Shown here: in pieces, positions 1 to 9,193 of the stretch
Layout: each line of letters starts with the position of its first letter
How positions within the stretch are numbered: position 1 is the first letter of the stretch
Source: Candidatus Thalassarchaeum sp.
Lineage (GTDB): Archaea > Thermoplasmatota > Poseidoniia > Poseidoniales > Thalassarchaeaceae
Direction: 5' to 3'
DNA: 50,093 nucleotides
Assembly: GCA_022449345.1 (NCBI GenBank)
Contig: JAKURL010000012.1
Location: 1 to 50,093, forward strand
The notes under the pieces: generated by a model
What the model was told of the DNA's origin: nothing
The model's input: the letters and a program-made list of their open reading frames with translations, nothing else
Databases searched by the model: none
Made by a program: the position numbers and the translations under genes

Positions 1-1318
1 TCGATTGCATCTGCCTTCTCATGCGCCTATCACCCTTCATTCCGCGCATCATTTTACGGCTTCGATTCCATTGATTCAACAGTTCTTTGACGTCCTTTTC
101 TGTAGTTCCTGAACCACGGGCGATTCGTCGAATTCTTTGGGATTTGAGCAATATCGGCTCATCTTTTTCCTGCTGTGTCATCGAGTCCATGATGACCCGA
201 TACTTCGCGAGATTAGCCTGCATTTGTTTCTTCTGACCGGCAGACATTGAACCCATTCCGAACATGCCATCAGGAAGGTGAGATAGGATACGGTCTACAG
301 TGCCAATTCTGCTCATCATTTCCATCTGGGTGTACATGTCAGTTAGGGTAAATCGACCTGACATTAGGCGCTGAGTAAGTCGAATTGCTTCTTCTTGGTC
401 TAGGTCTTCTGGTGCAAGATCAATCAGCCCCTTGATGTCCCCCATTCCTAGTAATCTGGAGATGAATCGGTCAGATTCAAACTTCTCAAGGTCGCCTACT
501 TTTTCTCCTTCACCGACGAAGACGATTGGAGCTCCGGTTACCGAAACCGCGCTAAGTGCACCACCACCTCTAGCAGTACCGTCTAGTTTCGTGACTATTG
601 TTCCAGTGACCCCTACGAGATCGTGGAAAGTTTGCGCTACAGGGCCTGCTGCTTGACCAACTTGAGCATCGATTACTAGGAAGCGCTCAGTCGCGTTAGC
701 AATCTCAGCGATCCGAACTAACTCATCTCGCAATTCATCATCTAGACTATCGCGACCTGCGGTGTCGATGATTAGAACATCAGCAGTTCCTACGGCCTTG
801 ATTCCGTTTCGAACGATTGTGGTTGCATCCTTTTCGTCAGGTTCACCATAAACTTCGACCGGAGAATCTTCCAGAAGCTGCTGTAGTTGTGCAAAGGCAC
901 CTGGGCGGTGAACATCTGCTTCGATTACAGCAACCTTGACCCCGTGCTTACGGCGCCACCATTCGGCAACCTTGGCGGTTGTTGTAGTCTTACCTTGCCC
1001 ATACAGGCCGACCATCAAAACGGTCTCGTTATGAGGCTTAATTTCACGAGCAGGACCAAGTAAACGGACTAATTCTGTGTAAATTAGATTCATCGCATGA
1101 GTTTCAAGTTTAACCCCAGGACTAGGTTCCTCTTCCATCAGACGACGTTCTATGCGTTCTGTCAGTTCCTTGGCTTGTCTGACATTGAAATCGGCTTCCA
1201 GGAGTGCACGACGTAGAGCACGCGTCAATTCACGTACAGTTTCTTCATCGACCTCACGCTTGCCCTTGAGCAGACCAACGGAGCGGAGGATTCTGCGCTT
1301 CAGACCCTCCAGTGCCAT
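1..1318 (-). CDS. srp54: Signal recognition particle 54 kDa protein, SRP54 (partial, C-terminus beyond window)
   Basis: GTPase that binds signal sequences emerging from the ribosome and, with 7S RNA and FtsY, targets them to the Sec translocon. Read on the minus strand from the ATG at 1316-1318, 439 residues are visible before the window ends. An N-terminal helical bundle is followed by the G domain: P-loop GLYGQGKTT near residues 104-112, DTAGRD near 185, and TKLDGTARGGG near 243-253, the SRP-family G4 and closing loop. A Met-rich M domain (DGMFGMGSM, QKKQMQ) begins after about residue 300. The C-terminal end of the M domain is cut off. It is divergent from the next gene. Identity is certain from the G-domain motifs plus M domain. 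Confidence 0.96.
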   Translation of the reverse strand, partial: MALEGLKRRILRSVGLLKGKREVDEETVRELTRALRRALLEADFNVRQAKELTERIERRLMEEEPSPGVKLETHAMNLIYTELVRLLGPAREIKPHNETVLMVGLYGQGKTTTTAKVAEWWRRKHGVKVAVIEADVHRPGAFAQLQQLLEDSPVEVYGEPDEKDATTIVRNGIKAVGTADVLIIDTAGRDSLDDELRDELVRIAEIANATERFLVIDAQVGQAAGPVAQTFHDLVGVTGTIVTKLDGTARGGGALSAVSVTGAPIVFVGEGEKVGDLEKFESDRFISRLLGMGDIKGLIDLAPEDLDQEEAIRLTQRLMSGRFTLTDMYTQMEMMSRIGTVDRILSHLPDGMFGMGSMSAGQKKQMQANLAKYRVIMDSMTQQEKDEPILLKSQRIRRIARGSGTTEKDVKELLNQWNRSRKMMRGMKGDRRMRRQMQS

Positions 1319-1467
1319 GAGTACCGGGTCGAAAGCGTGTGGTTTGAACGTTATCCGCAAGAATCGCTATCCTGAGCGCTCGTCAAACCCTTCAAAGGAT
1401 GCCAATTTGGACGTATTTTTCCAATTTTCGAGCGTGTAACTGATAGCGAGGGTGGCGTCGGCGAGCC

Positions 1468-2262
1468 ATGGCTGAGGTTCCAATTGAGATGTGGGAGATG
1501 CAACTTGCATTCGCCATCGGCTTGTTGGGAATTTATGCGGGTTGGCGTGGAACCATAGGTAGAATGACAGGATTCTACGACCTTTCAGGAGCCGTCAAAA
1601 CTCTCCTCTTTGGTTTGGTTGTCGGAGTTTTGGTCGCTTCACTGATAGATTCCCTCATCCTAGGTCCTATCCGCTTAGAATCGGTCAATATCATCGAGGT
1701 GTCAGTAATTGCTCTAGTTATCGGAATGGCTGAATCTGCATTCGCTCTATTCCTACTTGGGAGACCAAGAACAGTTGGTTTGAGAGCAAGTGCACCCTAT
1801 GGTTGGACTCTCGGTCTTGGTTTTGGTGCAATGCGATCGGCCCATCTAAATGTCAGATTATTTGACCCAAATGTCTGGGAAGGAACAACCGGATTTGAGC
1901 CGTTTAACATCGCTTTGGCTTGCGTTTTGACTCTGACTACCTGTATCGGTCATGCTTCCATAGCAAGTTGGCAGGGTTCACGAATTATTCAACATGAAAG
2001 GGCTCGAACATTTTTCACTAGTTCATTAGCCAGAACAGTACTAATCATTTCCACGGTTCTTACCATTTTCAGCCCATTTGTGATATTCCTAGTTGTTCCA
2101 ATGGTTGCTTGGTCTTGGTTTCCAGCACACGCAAATTGGCTACCTTCTGGTATGACTCCATCCGCCGCTCAAGCCTACCGACGGACACTCAGAAGTTCCA
2201 GCCGACACGTGCGTGCGGCGGCTGACCGAATCCGCGGTGAGAAGGTTATTGAGGAAGAATGA
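1468..2262 (+). CDS. Integral membrane protein, faint similarity to PrsW-type membrane proteases
   Basis: 264 residues with about six or seven hydrophobic segments and a basic, Arg-rich soluble tail after about residue 235. I do not recognise it with certainty. The stretch GMAESAFALFLLGR, then a basic loop, then GWTLGLGFGAMRS recalls the PrsW pattern (EExxK, then GxxxGLGFAxxEN), and a later GHASIASWQG recalls its conserved His segment. One of the two motif-1 acidic residues and the Glu of the second motif are absent, so protease activity is doubtful. The ATG at 1468 follows GGCGAGCC without a strong Shine-Dalgarno. A run of seven Ts follows the stop. The alternative is an unrelated Thermoplasmatota-specific membrane protein. 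Confidence 0.75.
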   Translation: MAEVPIEMWEMQLAFAIGLLGIYAGWRGTIGRMTGFYDLSGAVKTLLFGLVVGVLVASLIDSLILGPIRLESVNIIEVSVIALVIGMAESAFALFLLGRPRTVGLRASAPYGWTLGLGFGAMRSAHLNVRLFDPNVWEGTTGFEPFNIALACVLTLTTCIGHASIASWQGSRIIQHERARTFFTSSLARTVLIISTVLTIFSPFVIFLVVPMVAWSWFPAHANWLPSGMTPSAAQAYRRTLRSSSRHVRAAADRIRGEKVIEEE

Positions 2263-2265
2263 GAA

Positions 2266-2272
2266 TTTTTTT
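2266..2272 (+). terminator. T7 tract directly after the membrane protein gene
   Basis: Seven consecutive Ts begin four bases after the stop codon at 2260-2262. Archaeal termination commonly occurs at oligo-T stretches without a hairpin, so this is a plausible terminator separating the gene from trkA. Confidence 0.45.
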
Positions 2273-2328
2273 CGAAACTAGTCGTGCAGTACCATGATGA
2301 TTGATAAACGTCAATTGAAGAAGTCAGA

Positions 2329-2336
2329 ATTATAGT
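2329..2336 (+). promoter_or_regulatory. TATA-like box of trkA, spaced for a leaderless mRNA
   Basis: AATTATAG lies about 26-32 bases before the trkA ATG at 2361. With the usual archaeal TATA-to-start spacing of about 26 bases, transcription would begin at or next to the ATG. No Shine-Dalgarno is visible, which fits a leaderless transcript. Inference from spacing only. Confidence 0.4.
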
Positions 2337-2360
2337 CGCCCCGCTAAGGGACGGCGCAGA

Positions 2361-3779
2361 ATGCGCGTCATTATCGCTGGAGCCGGCGAAGTCGGCAGGG
2401 GTGTAGCAGCCGCTTTGAGAGAGGAAAAAAGGCAGGTTGCGTTGATTGATCCTGACCCGGAAGCCATCAACGAATCACAGTCTTTAGACTGTCTATTAGT
2501 GACTGGTGATGCACTTTCGCGCGAGTCTTTACTGCGAGCGGGAATTAATGACGCGGAAATCATGGTACTTTGTACTAATAATGACGAAGTCAACCTACTA
2601 GGATGCGCATTTGCAAAGAGAGTTTACAGTGAGCAAGTAGGAGACAGAGCTACACGCGGATTGACCACAATCGCCAAGATTCGGGACCCCTCCCTACTGG
2701 ACACAAACAGAGGAGCGGGCCCTCTAGAGAGATGGACTCGCGCCGACCACATTGTTTGTGCATCAGATGACATTGTGAAACAATTAGCCGCAGGACTCCT
2801 CGCACCTTCGGTAGAGGAGATTTTACCACTCGGCGACAATGCTTGGATTGCGGTTGCAGAAGTTATGCCTAATTCGGCATTAATCGGCAAAACCACTGGT
2901 GAGGTAGCAGATTGGATTGTCAATATTCCATCCGTTTATGCAATCCGTTCTGCCGATGGTAAGGGTGCACTGGTTTCTGGTAGCGAGGTCATACAAGAGG
3001 GAGATATGCTGTGTTTCGTAGCCCGCTCAACTGAAGAATTCATGACAATTACAACTGGTGCTGGGCTACAAGGCCCAGATTGGCCGGAAGACCCTAACAT
3101 CGCCATATTTGGTGCAACACAATTCGGAACTACACTTGCATCCCATTATCTTGAAGAGGGGGCAGAAGTTGTAGTAATCGAGCCGGATTTGGATGCGGCT
3201 AACGAATTGGTTGGCTCAAGGATTGGAAATAGCAAGCGCTTGGATGTAATTCACGGCGACCCACAGGATGGAGATTTGCTGAGAGAACTCAGTATTGCTT
3301 CCCACGATGCGGCTATTGCAGCTCTGGCAGATGACAACCTGAATATCGCAATCGCCATGCGTGCTAAGGACAAGGGTGTACCACGAACAGGACTGATTCT
3401 CAAGGATAGAGCACTTGTGGAGGCGGTACAAAGAATCGGATTAACTCGACCTGTTAGTAGAAGGCACGTCACCGTCATTTCGATTATGAAATCGATTCAC
3501 ATGAACGTGCCTGGAACCTATCAGGTAATTCCTTCGCTTCCTGGGATTATCTCAATTTCTGCATCATTGAGCGCAAAGGCAGAGATTGTTGGTCGCAGTA
3601 TCCCCGACGCTGAATCAAAACTTGGTTGTAGAATTGTCATGGTAGAGCATGAAGATGAAGACGGGGTAATTCACATTCTGAATCCTTCTGCAGTTGACTC
3701 TTTGCAAGTCGGGGACAAGGTGCTGTTATTCCTGCGATTGGACGATCTCAAGAGAGTGGAGAAGGCTCTGGGGAGTTGA
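2361..3779 (+). CDS. trkA: Trk potassium uptake system, NAD-binding regulatory subunit TrkA
   Basis: Cytoplasmic gating subunit that binds NAD(H)/nucleotides and controls the TrkH potassium channel. 472 residues with the full-length two-repeat architecture RCK_N-RCK_C-RCK_N-RCK_C. The first Rossmann fold opens with GAGEVG (residues 7-12) and the ribose-binding acidic residue D30. The second begins near residue 246 with GATQFG and E274 in VVIEPD, a less canonical glycine pattern. RCK_C domains span roughly 155-230 and 385-470. The stop is three bases before trkH, so the pair is one operon. The ATG at 2361 starts exactly at the conserved first beta strand. Confidence 0.95.
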   Translation: MRVIIAGAGEVGRGVAAALREEKRQVALIDPDPEAINESQSLDCLLVTGDALSRESLLRAGINDAEIMVLCTNNDEVNLLGCAFAKRVYSEQVGDRATRGLTTIAKIRDPSLLDTNRGAGPLERWTRADHIVCASDDIVKQLAAGLLAPSVEEILPLGDNAWIAVAEVMPNSALIGKTTGEVADWIVNIPSVYAIRSADGKGALVSGSEVIQEGDMLCFVARSTEEFMTITTGAGLQGPDWPEDPNIAIFGATQFGTTLASHYLEEGAEVVVIEPDLDAANELVGSRIGNSKRLDVIHGDPQDGDLLRELSIASHDAAIAALADDNLNIAIAMRAKDKGVPRTGLILKDRALVEAVQRIGLTRPVSRRHVTVISIMKSIHMNVPGTYQVIPSLPGIISISASLSAKAEIVGRSIPDAESKLGCRIVMVEHEDEDGVIHILNPSAVDSLQVGDKVLLFLRLDDLKRVEKALGS

Positions 3780-3782
3780 GCC

Positions 3783-5354
3783 ATGCGCTGGGATGTTATT
3801 GGCCTCGTAATAGGCTGGACGCTACGGATTTTCGCCATTCCGCTTGCGGTTGTGGGCTCGTATTCGATTTATGCTGATGGTTGGGAATTTGCCCTGCAAA
3901 CCTATGCGATTGCCTTGGTTATTGCCTTCGGGGTTAGTCAGTGGTTATTCTCCAAGGCATCCGGTTTCGAAGTTAGTAGTAGAGTAAGAGATAGAGAAGC
4001 CTTTGCAGCAGTGGCACTTGGCTGGCCCCCGGTAGTTTTTCTCGGTGCTATTCCTTTCTGGCTCGGTGGTATGTTCTACGGTCCTTTCGAATTCATGGCC
4101 GGCGAAGCAACCTTTGTTGAAATGATGAGCGGGGCGTTACACGCTTGGTTTGAATCGATGTCTGGATTCACAACGACTGGTGCTTCGATGATCGATCCAT
4201 CAACTAGCCCCGTTTGTTCTGGAGATTTTGATGGAGATTGTATCGGAAGCCAGAGGCGCAGTTTGTTACTTTGGCGATCGTTATCTCAGTGGATTGGTGG
4301 AATGGGAGTGATTATGTTGGGACTGCTAATTTTCTCAAAGGCACTTGGTGGAGGTATGGCTCTTGCTAGAGCAGAATTGACTGGTCCAACTGTTTCTAAT
4401 CTGAGCACAACTCTAGAGGGAACTGCTCGTAAGCTATGGGCGATTTACTTCTGCTTGACGATAATTGAGGGCTTAGTCCTCTACCAATTCACTGACATGG
4501 GTTCTTTTGATGCTCTAAATTACGCCCTGACGACAATGCCCTCGGGAGGATTTGGAACTAGCGATCTGGGGATTATGGCTTTTGATGATTCACTCATAGA
4601 ATCGATTATTATGGTATTCATGTTACTAACTTGTATCAATTTCAGTCTACTCTACTTTGCAATTTCTGGAAGATGGGGCCAGGTTTGGAAGGATGAAGAA
4701 TTGCGTGCATATCTGCTAATCCTATTCGTTGCTTGGCTGGCTATGGCATTCAATCTCAATCGAGCCACAGACTACACTCTGACTGAATCGATTCGATATT
4801 CATTATTCCAATCAATATCGATATCCAGTACTGGATATTCTAGTGCTAATTTCTCCGAATGGCCAGTATTCAGTCAATTTGTTCTTTTATTGCTGATGAT
4901 AATTGGAGCAAGTGCTGGTTCAACCGGAGGAGGTCTGAAGGTGCTTAGGATTCGAATTGCTTTCGAATTGGCAAAGCGTGAAGTTATCCGAATCATCCAG
5001 CCAAGAAAAGTGCTAGCAATTCGCTTTAATCAAAACGTGGTTGACGAAAGGCGAATATGGATTATTCTCGGTATGGTCAGCTCATGGATGGTGCTTGTAA
5101 CCGCGTCGATGCTAACAATTTCTTTACTCGAACCAAACTTGTCTCTAACCGATGTTTCTTCGGTTTCAATCTCTCTACTGGGTAATACCGGTCCAGCATT
5201 GGGCTCCTTCGGACCTGCTAACGCAGCCTCTACATGGGCTGATTTGAGTCCACTGTCGATGTTCGCTTCGACGATTTTGATGTGGCTCGGACGTCTTGAA
5301 CTTCTGACGGTCTTAGTTTTACTACATCCGAGAACTTGGGCTGGATCTTCCTAA
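3783..5354 (+). CDS. trkH: Trk potassium uptake system, channel subunit TrkH/TrkG
   Basis: Potassium-translocating membrane subunit of the SKT superfamily, partner of the TrkA encoded immediately upstream. 523 residues, strongly hydrophobic, with the four expected pore-loop repeats: SGFTTTGAS near 128-136, MPSGGFGTS, SSTGYSSANF, and LGNTGPALGSFG near the C-terminus. WIGGMGVIMLG and GSTGGGLKVLR are further TrkH hallmarks. All four filter glycines are present, so the pore should be functional. Translation is probably coupled to trkA. The 3' end overlaps the convergent cupredoxin gene by 33 bases. Confidence 0.95.
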   Translation: MRWDVIGLVIGWTLRIFAIPLAVVGSYSIYADGWEFALQTYAIALVIAFGVSQWLFSKASGFEVSSRVRDREAFAAVALGWPPVVFLGAIPFWLGGMFYGPFEFMAGEATFVEMMSGALHAWFESMSGFTTTGASMIDPSTSPVCSGDFDGDCIGSQRRSLLLWRSLSQWIGGMGVIMLGLLIFSKALGGGMALARAELTGPTVSNLSTTLEGTARKLWAIYFCLTIIEGLVLYQFTDMGSFDALNYALTTMPSGGFGTSDLGIMAFDDSLIESIIMVFMLLTCINFSLLYFAISGRWGQVWKDEELRAYLLILFVAWLAMAFNLNRATDYTLTESIRYSLFQSISISSTGYSSANFSEWPVFSQFVLLLLMIIGASAGSTGGGLKVLRIRIAFELAKREVIRIIQPRKVLAIRFNQNVVDERRIWIILGMVSSWMVLVTASMLTISLLEPNLSLTDVSSVSISLLGNTGPALGSFGPANAASTWADLSPLSMFASTILMWLGRLELLTVLVLLHPRTWAGSS

Positions 5355-5813
5355 TATTACTGCTGCAAAGACCATCGTCGCAGTGCCTAGCAATCCGGCT
5401 GCCGGCAGAGACCCTCGTCCCCCATCTTCATCGGGGCTTGTATCCTCGACGACGGTTAGAGGTTCTACGACTATGGTTCCAGTCATACCGAATTCCTCAT
5501 GGGGCTCGCAGAGGTACTCGTGGGTTCCGTTGGTACCGACATCGAACTTGAAGGAGTAGTCGACATTTCTTGATGCATCCCCAGAGTCGAACAGACCGTC
5601 GTAAGCTACTGCATTATGGGCGAGCAGTTCTCCGCTCCAGAAGAACCGGACCGTATCTCCCTCCGTAATGGTGACCGATGAGGGAGAGAAGCGCAGGTTG
5701 GTGCTATCCACAGTGACCACAACTTCCTCCTGAGAGATGGATTCATCCTCTATTGTCCCCGTGGTCAGTGCCACCAAGAGAAGTATGACTGTGATCGGGA
5801 GCGGTTTCATCAT
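5322..5813 (-). CDS. Secreted/membrane-anchored cupredoxin (type-1 copper protein) with C-terminal sorting-like tail
   Basis: Small blue-copper-like protein acting outside the membrane, probably in electron transfer or copper handling. I place the start at the ATG at 5811-5813 (or 5808-5810), giving MMKPLPITVILLLVALTTG as signal peptide. An upstream ATG at 5843 would add ten polar residues. A TAAATA about 20-25 bases upstream of 5813 supports the shorter, leaderless form. The domain holds all four type-1 copper ligands: His in LLAHN, then Cys and His in YLCEPH, then Met five residues later in EEFGM. An acidic linker (EDTSPDEDGG) leads to SLPAAG, a hydrophobic helix and a terminal R...SSR. This tripartite end resembles PGF-CTERM/VPXSG-type archaeosortase signals. 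Confidence 0.85.
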   Translation of the reverse strand: MMKPLPITVILLLVALTTGTIEDESISQEEVVVTVDSTNLRFSPSSVTITEGDTVRFFWSGELLAHNAVAYDGLFDSGDASRNVDYSFKFDVGTNGTHEYLCEPHEEFGMTGTIVVEPLTVVEDTSPDEDGGRGSLPAAGLLGTATMVFAAVILGRSSPSSRM

Positions 5814-5876
5814 CAAATCTAAGAAATCTGAGTATTTACACATTGTTTAGCTTGAGTCTTCTGGAAATCCATTGAT

Positions 5877-7412
5877 TCAAAATGAATCGAGTGAAAACTG
5901 AGTCGATTCATCATCTGATTTTTCGTCAGTAGATTCAGAATTCTTTTCTTCTATTTGCTGAACCGGCTCAGGAATTTCTCCCCAATCATCACTTGGTAGA
6001 GAATCATCGAAGGCGGCAAGGATCTTCTTCGCCTCTCTCCTAGATTTCGGAATTCCATGAAGTGATAAGTGGTCTTCACCACTCAGTCCTAGGTGCATTG
6101 CCAGAGAGAAATCTTCTGGATTTCCACCCAATGTCTCATCGTGAACTGCCAAAAGGTTAGGCCAGAGATCTTCTCGAACAGCTGCCTTACTCGCCCCAGA
6201 CTGTTGTGCTAGAGAGGCAACAACGCCTGAGGTTCTCCAAGCCTCTCCACCTCTCCTAAGGAAGTTGGGATAGGTCAGGAATGGGTCTGATGCGGGGTCA
6301 TCACGAGTGGCTGATACTGCTGCTTGGGATGATAGAGTAGAGCCCCAGTACCACGAGCGATAAGCCCTATTGGTGAATTTAGTCGCCAAAGCGCGGTCTG
6401 CTAGAACCATGGCTTGAGAGATTCCTGCTAATTCTTTAGTATCGAATACAGATTGATTATTCCAGACAAACCATGCTAGCATTTCATCAGGATTTTTATC
6501 TGAATTCATTAGTAATTGATTTGCCCTCATGCCACTATTTGCCGCATAGACTTCCCTTAGAGCACGGAAAACATCGATTTGTGAATCACGTTCTGCAACT
6601 TCGGCTAAGGCCTTAACATCCTCTAGGGCGATGTGCTCGCCTCCAATTGCGGCCGCTGCTTGTAAATCTCGAACGAGGGCGCGTAAATCACCAGGATTGT
6701 TCTCGATAAGGGCCTCAACAGCTTCTGGATCCATTGACAAAGATTCTCCGTCGAGAACACGGTGGGCGATCCTCCTCATATGCAATTTTCCAACGCGTTT
6801 GAATTGTATATTCTCAGCAAGCCGCATAACTCGGTCTCGATTCCTACGCCATTCTCTGCCGGAGCCCCACAACCTCATAGCATCGTTACAGGTCATAATG
6901 ACTGGTTGTTCGGTTAGTTTGAGTAGATTGAGTAACTCTGCTTTTCCACCCGAATCCCCTTTTATTGCCGCTTCTTCTTCCTCAGGAGAGAGAATCTTGT
7001 CGATTCTATCTTCTGAAATCTTGGCAAAACCACCAGATAGATGGTCGACTTCGTCTAGCAAAACCACTGTCTTGCTAGCGTTCTCTCCTCCTTCTACAAA
7101 AGCAGAGAGCGAGATATGTTGGCTACCGCGAGTTGCTGATCTTCGAATCGCGGCAGCATTTCTTTCTTCTGAGGCATTCAATTCGATAATCGACCAGCCT
7201 CGCTCTTTTGCTACCGCCTTTGCAAGGGTAGTCTTACCCACACCAGGGGGCCCGGCTAGTAGCAATCCACGTTTTTTTGGTGTCTTTCCAGAGGTCCATC
7301 GATCCAACCATTGAGCAATCATTCGTAGCTGTGAATCATTGCCTTCCATCTGAGACATGCTGGTAGGACGGTACTTCTCCGTCCAATCCTCGATGCTCTC
7401 GGCTTCGCTCAT
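5877..7412 (-). CDS. rfcL: Replication factor C large subunit
   Basis: AAA+ subunit of the archaeal clamp loader, which places the PCNA ring on primer-template DNA. 511 residues. Walker A GPPGVGKT spans residues 54-61, Walker B VVLLDEVD ends at 120-123, and sensor 1 is in VIMTCND. The N-terminal WTEKYRP motif is typical of RFC subunits. The C-terminal third is helical with a Glu/Asp/Ser-rich tail that ends in QFSLDSF, a PCNA-binding (PIP-box-like, QxxLxxF) sequence at the very last residues. There is no intein. The ATG at 7410-7412 lies 65 bases downstream of the glyS stop, so the two may be cotranscribed. Confidence 0.96.
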   Translation of the reverse strand: MSEAESIEDWTEKYRPTSMSQMEGNDSQLRMIAQWLDRWTSGKTPKKRGLLLAGPPGVGKTTLAKAVAKERGWSIIELNASEERNAAAIRRSATRGSQHISLSAFVEGGENASKTVVLLDEVDHLSGGFAKISEDRIDKILSPEEEEAAIKGDSGGKAELLNLLKLTEQPVIMTCNDAMRLWGSGREWRRNRDRVMRLAENIQFKRVGKLHMRRIAHRVLDGESLSMDPEAVEALIENNPGDLRALVRDLQAAAAIGGEHIALEDVKALAEVAERDSQIDVFRALREVYAANSGMRANQLLMNSDKNPDEMLAWFVWNNQSVFDTKELAGISQAMVLADRALATKFTNRAYRSWYWGSTLSSQAAVSATRDDPASDPFLTYPNFLRRGGEAWRTSGVVASLAQQSGASKAAVREDLWPNLLAVHDETLGGNPEDFSLAMHLGLSGEDHLSLHGIPKSRREAKKILAAFDDSLPSDDWGEIPEPVQQIEEKNSESTDEKSDDESTQFSLDSF

Positions 7413-7477
7413 GGGCCTTTCCTGTCGTGGAGCCTCATGAAGATTGGTGGCCTTATTCTACTGGAAAAGCCAAAGCG

Positions 7478-9193
7478 TCAGAAAAATTCCTGCATGGTTT
7501 CGTTGCTTAATCGGATTAGTATTTCCTCGACGAAGGCGCGAACTTGCACTTGGTCATCACGCCTTCGAATAGTCACACTTCCATCTTCCAATGATGTGTG
7601 ATCGACTGTTAATGCCCATGGTACCCCTATCTCATCGGCACGTGCGTATCTTCGCCCAATCGACTTGCTAGAGTCCATTTCTGCCCGCGCTCCAGGTAGA
7701 GCATTTATTGCTCCAGTAATTTCTCTGGCCAATTCAGGCATTCCATCCTTATCGAATAGTGGAAGTACTACACAATCAACACTAGAAATACCTTCTACGA
7801 GTCTGAGGAATGTGTAATCTTCGCCCTCCTTTTCTGCTTCTTCGTATGCGTGGTCGAGCACATGCCAGATAATTCGGTCAATACCGAAGGCTGGTTCGAT
7901 TACATGAGGTGTGAACCACTCTCCACTGACATTGGTCGTCTCAGTTCGTCTTTCGACCATTCCTTCCACGATTGTGACGGTTTTCCCGTCGGCTAATGTC
8001 AATTCAAAAGGCAATGAGTCGGGTAAGTCTGTTAGTGCCTCCAATGCAGAGACTACGGCATCTGACTCTGCTTTGAATGTCGGTCCTATGACCGCACCAT
8101 TGGGTGCTAATCTGTCGAGAGTTTGTGAACGAGGTTCGGCAAATTGTCTCCATGCCCGAAGTCCTTTGGCACTGGAATGTGCCTCGTGACTTTCTAGGTC
8201 GTGGCAAGTTCTGTTTGCGATTCCAACACACTCAATCCAACCGTGTTCGCCATGAATTTCACAATCCCAACAATCCGCCGCATAATGTGCCATCTCCGTA
8301 CTTGCGTGTTGGCGGAATCGAATCTTTGCTGGGTTGATTCCTACCTCTACTAGAAAATCCCAAGTTCTTGCCAAGAACCATGCTACTGTAGGGTGGCGGA
8401 CAATTCCTGCATCTAGAGCTGCTCCGAATCCCATCCTTGAATCACCAGCGTATGGTCCATCGGGATCGGGAACAAGAGTTACAATCTCTGTTCTTCGATT
8501 CAAATCAGCAGCAGGAGGGTATTCTGGATCGATGAAATACTCCAGTTCGGCCATGTTGAACTCTCGTAAACGAATCATACCTTGTCTAGGGCTGATTTCA
8601 TTTCGGTAACCCTTTCCGGTTTGTATGGCTCCAAAAGGTAATTTTTGCCTGAAATGACGGTACAATGCTGGATAGAGCATGAACATACCTTGTGCGGTCT
8701 CAGGACGCATGTAGGCAGTTCTACCAGTGCTCATGGCTCCAATTCTAGTCGAGAACATCAGATTCATCGGTTGGGCAGGCGTCCAAACAGATTCAGAACA
8801 AGAAGGACATTTAACTTCAGAGCCAAGTAAATTATCGATTGAATCTGAATCCAATGAATCTGCATTTGGGTGTAGGTGCTCAACTAGGTGGTCTGCTCGA
8901 AAAACAGAGCCACATCCTTTGCACTCAGTCATCAAATCGTTGAACTCTCCAACGTGGCCGCTTGCGATTAATACAGATTCTGGAGTGATGGTTGGAGAAT
9001 CGATTTCCACGATGTCTCCATGGCTGAGCCAATGGTCTACCCACTTCTGGGTCAAGCGCCTCCTAATTGCTGCACCAACAGGCCCGTAGTCAATCAAACC
9101 GGAGACTCCACCGTAGATGTCGAATGCTGGAAGTACGACTCCACGACGTCTTAGCATAGCGGACAACCTCTCTAGTCGCCTCTCGTCTGCCAT
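7478..9193 (-). CDS. glyS: Glycyl-tRNA synthetase (archaeal/eukaryotic-type, class II)
   Basis: Charges tRNA-Gly with glycine. The reading frame is open to a TTG at 9265, but homology begins at the ATG at 9191-9193 (MADERRLERL), giving 571 residues. RGVVLPAFDIYGGVSGLIDYG is the family N-terminal signature. A zinc ribbon insertion has CxxC pairs near residues 91/94 and 129/132. Class II motif 2 is in YRNEISPRQG followed by REFNMAE, and motif 3 lies near GIDRI. The anticodon-binding domain fills the last 100 or so residues (VVLPL..., SIGRRYARADEIG). It is divergent from lhr. The 221-bp gap between them carries unusual dyads. Confidence 0.95.
   Translation of the reverse strand: MADERRLERLSAMLRRRGVVLPAFDIYGGVSGLIDYGPVGAAIRRRLTQKWVDHWLSHGDIVEIDSPTITPESVLIASGHVGEFNDLMTECKGCGSVFRADHLVEHLHPNADSLDSDSIDNLLGSEVKCPSCSESVWTPAQPMNLMFSTRIGAMSTGRTAYMRPETAQGMFMLYPALYRHFRQKLPFGAIQTGKGYRNEISPRQGMIRLREFNMAELEYFIDPEYPPAADLNRRTEIVTLVPDPDGPYAGDSRMGFGAALDAGIVRHPTVAWFLARTWDFLVEVGINPAKIRFRQHASTEMAHYAADCWDCEIHGEHGWIECVGIANRTCHDLESHEAHSSAKGLRAWRQFAEPRSQTLDRLAPNGAVIGPTFKAESDAVVSALEALTDLPDSLPFELTLADGKTVTIVEGMVERRTETTNVSGEWFTPHVIEPAFGIDRIIWHVLDHAYEEAEKEGEDYTFLRLVEGISSVDCVVLPLFDKDGMPELAREITGAINALPGARAEMDSSKSIGRRYARADEIGVPWALTVDHTSLEDGSVTIRRRDDQVQVRAFVEEILIRLSNETMQEFF

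Noticed and set aside
1364-1449. TCGCTATC and GATAGCGA, an 8-bp inverted repeat across the srp54/membrane protein gap
   Set aside because: Arms are about 70 bases apart with no supporting secondary structure. Could easily be chance.
6631-7314. 227-codon open frame on the plus strand opposite the RFC large subunit
   Set aside because: Ser/Pro/Arg-rich mirror of a clear AAA+ gene, with no family features.
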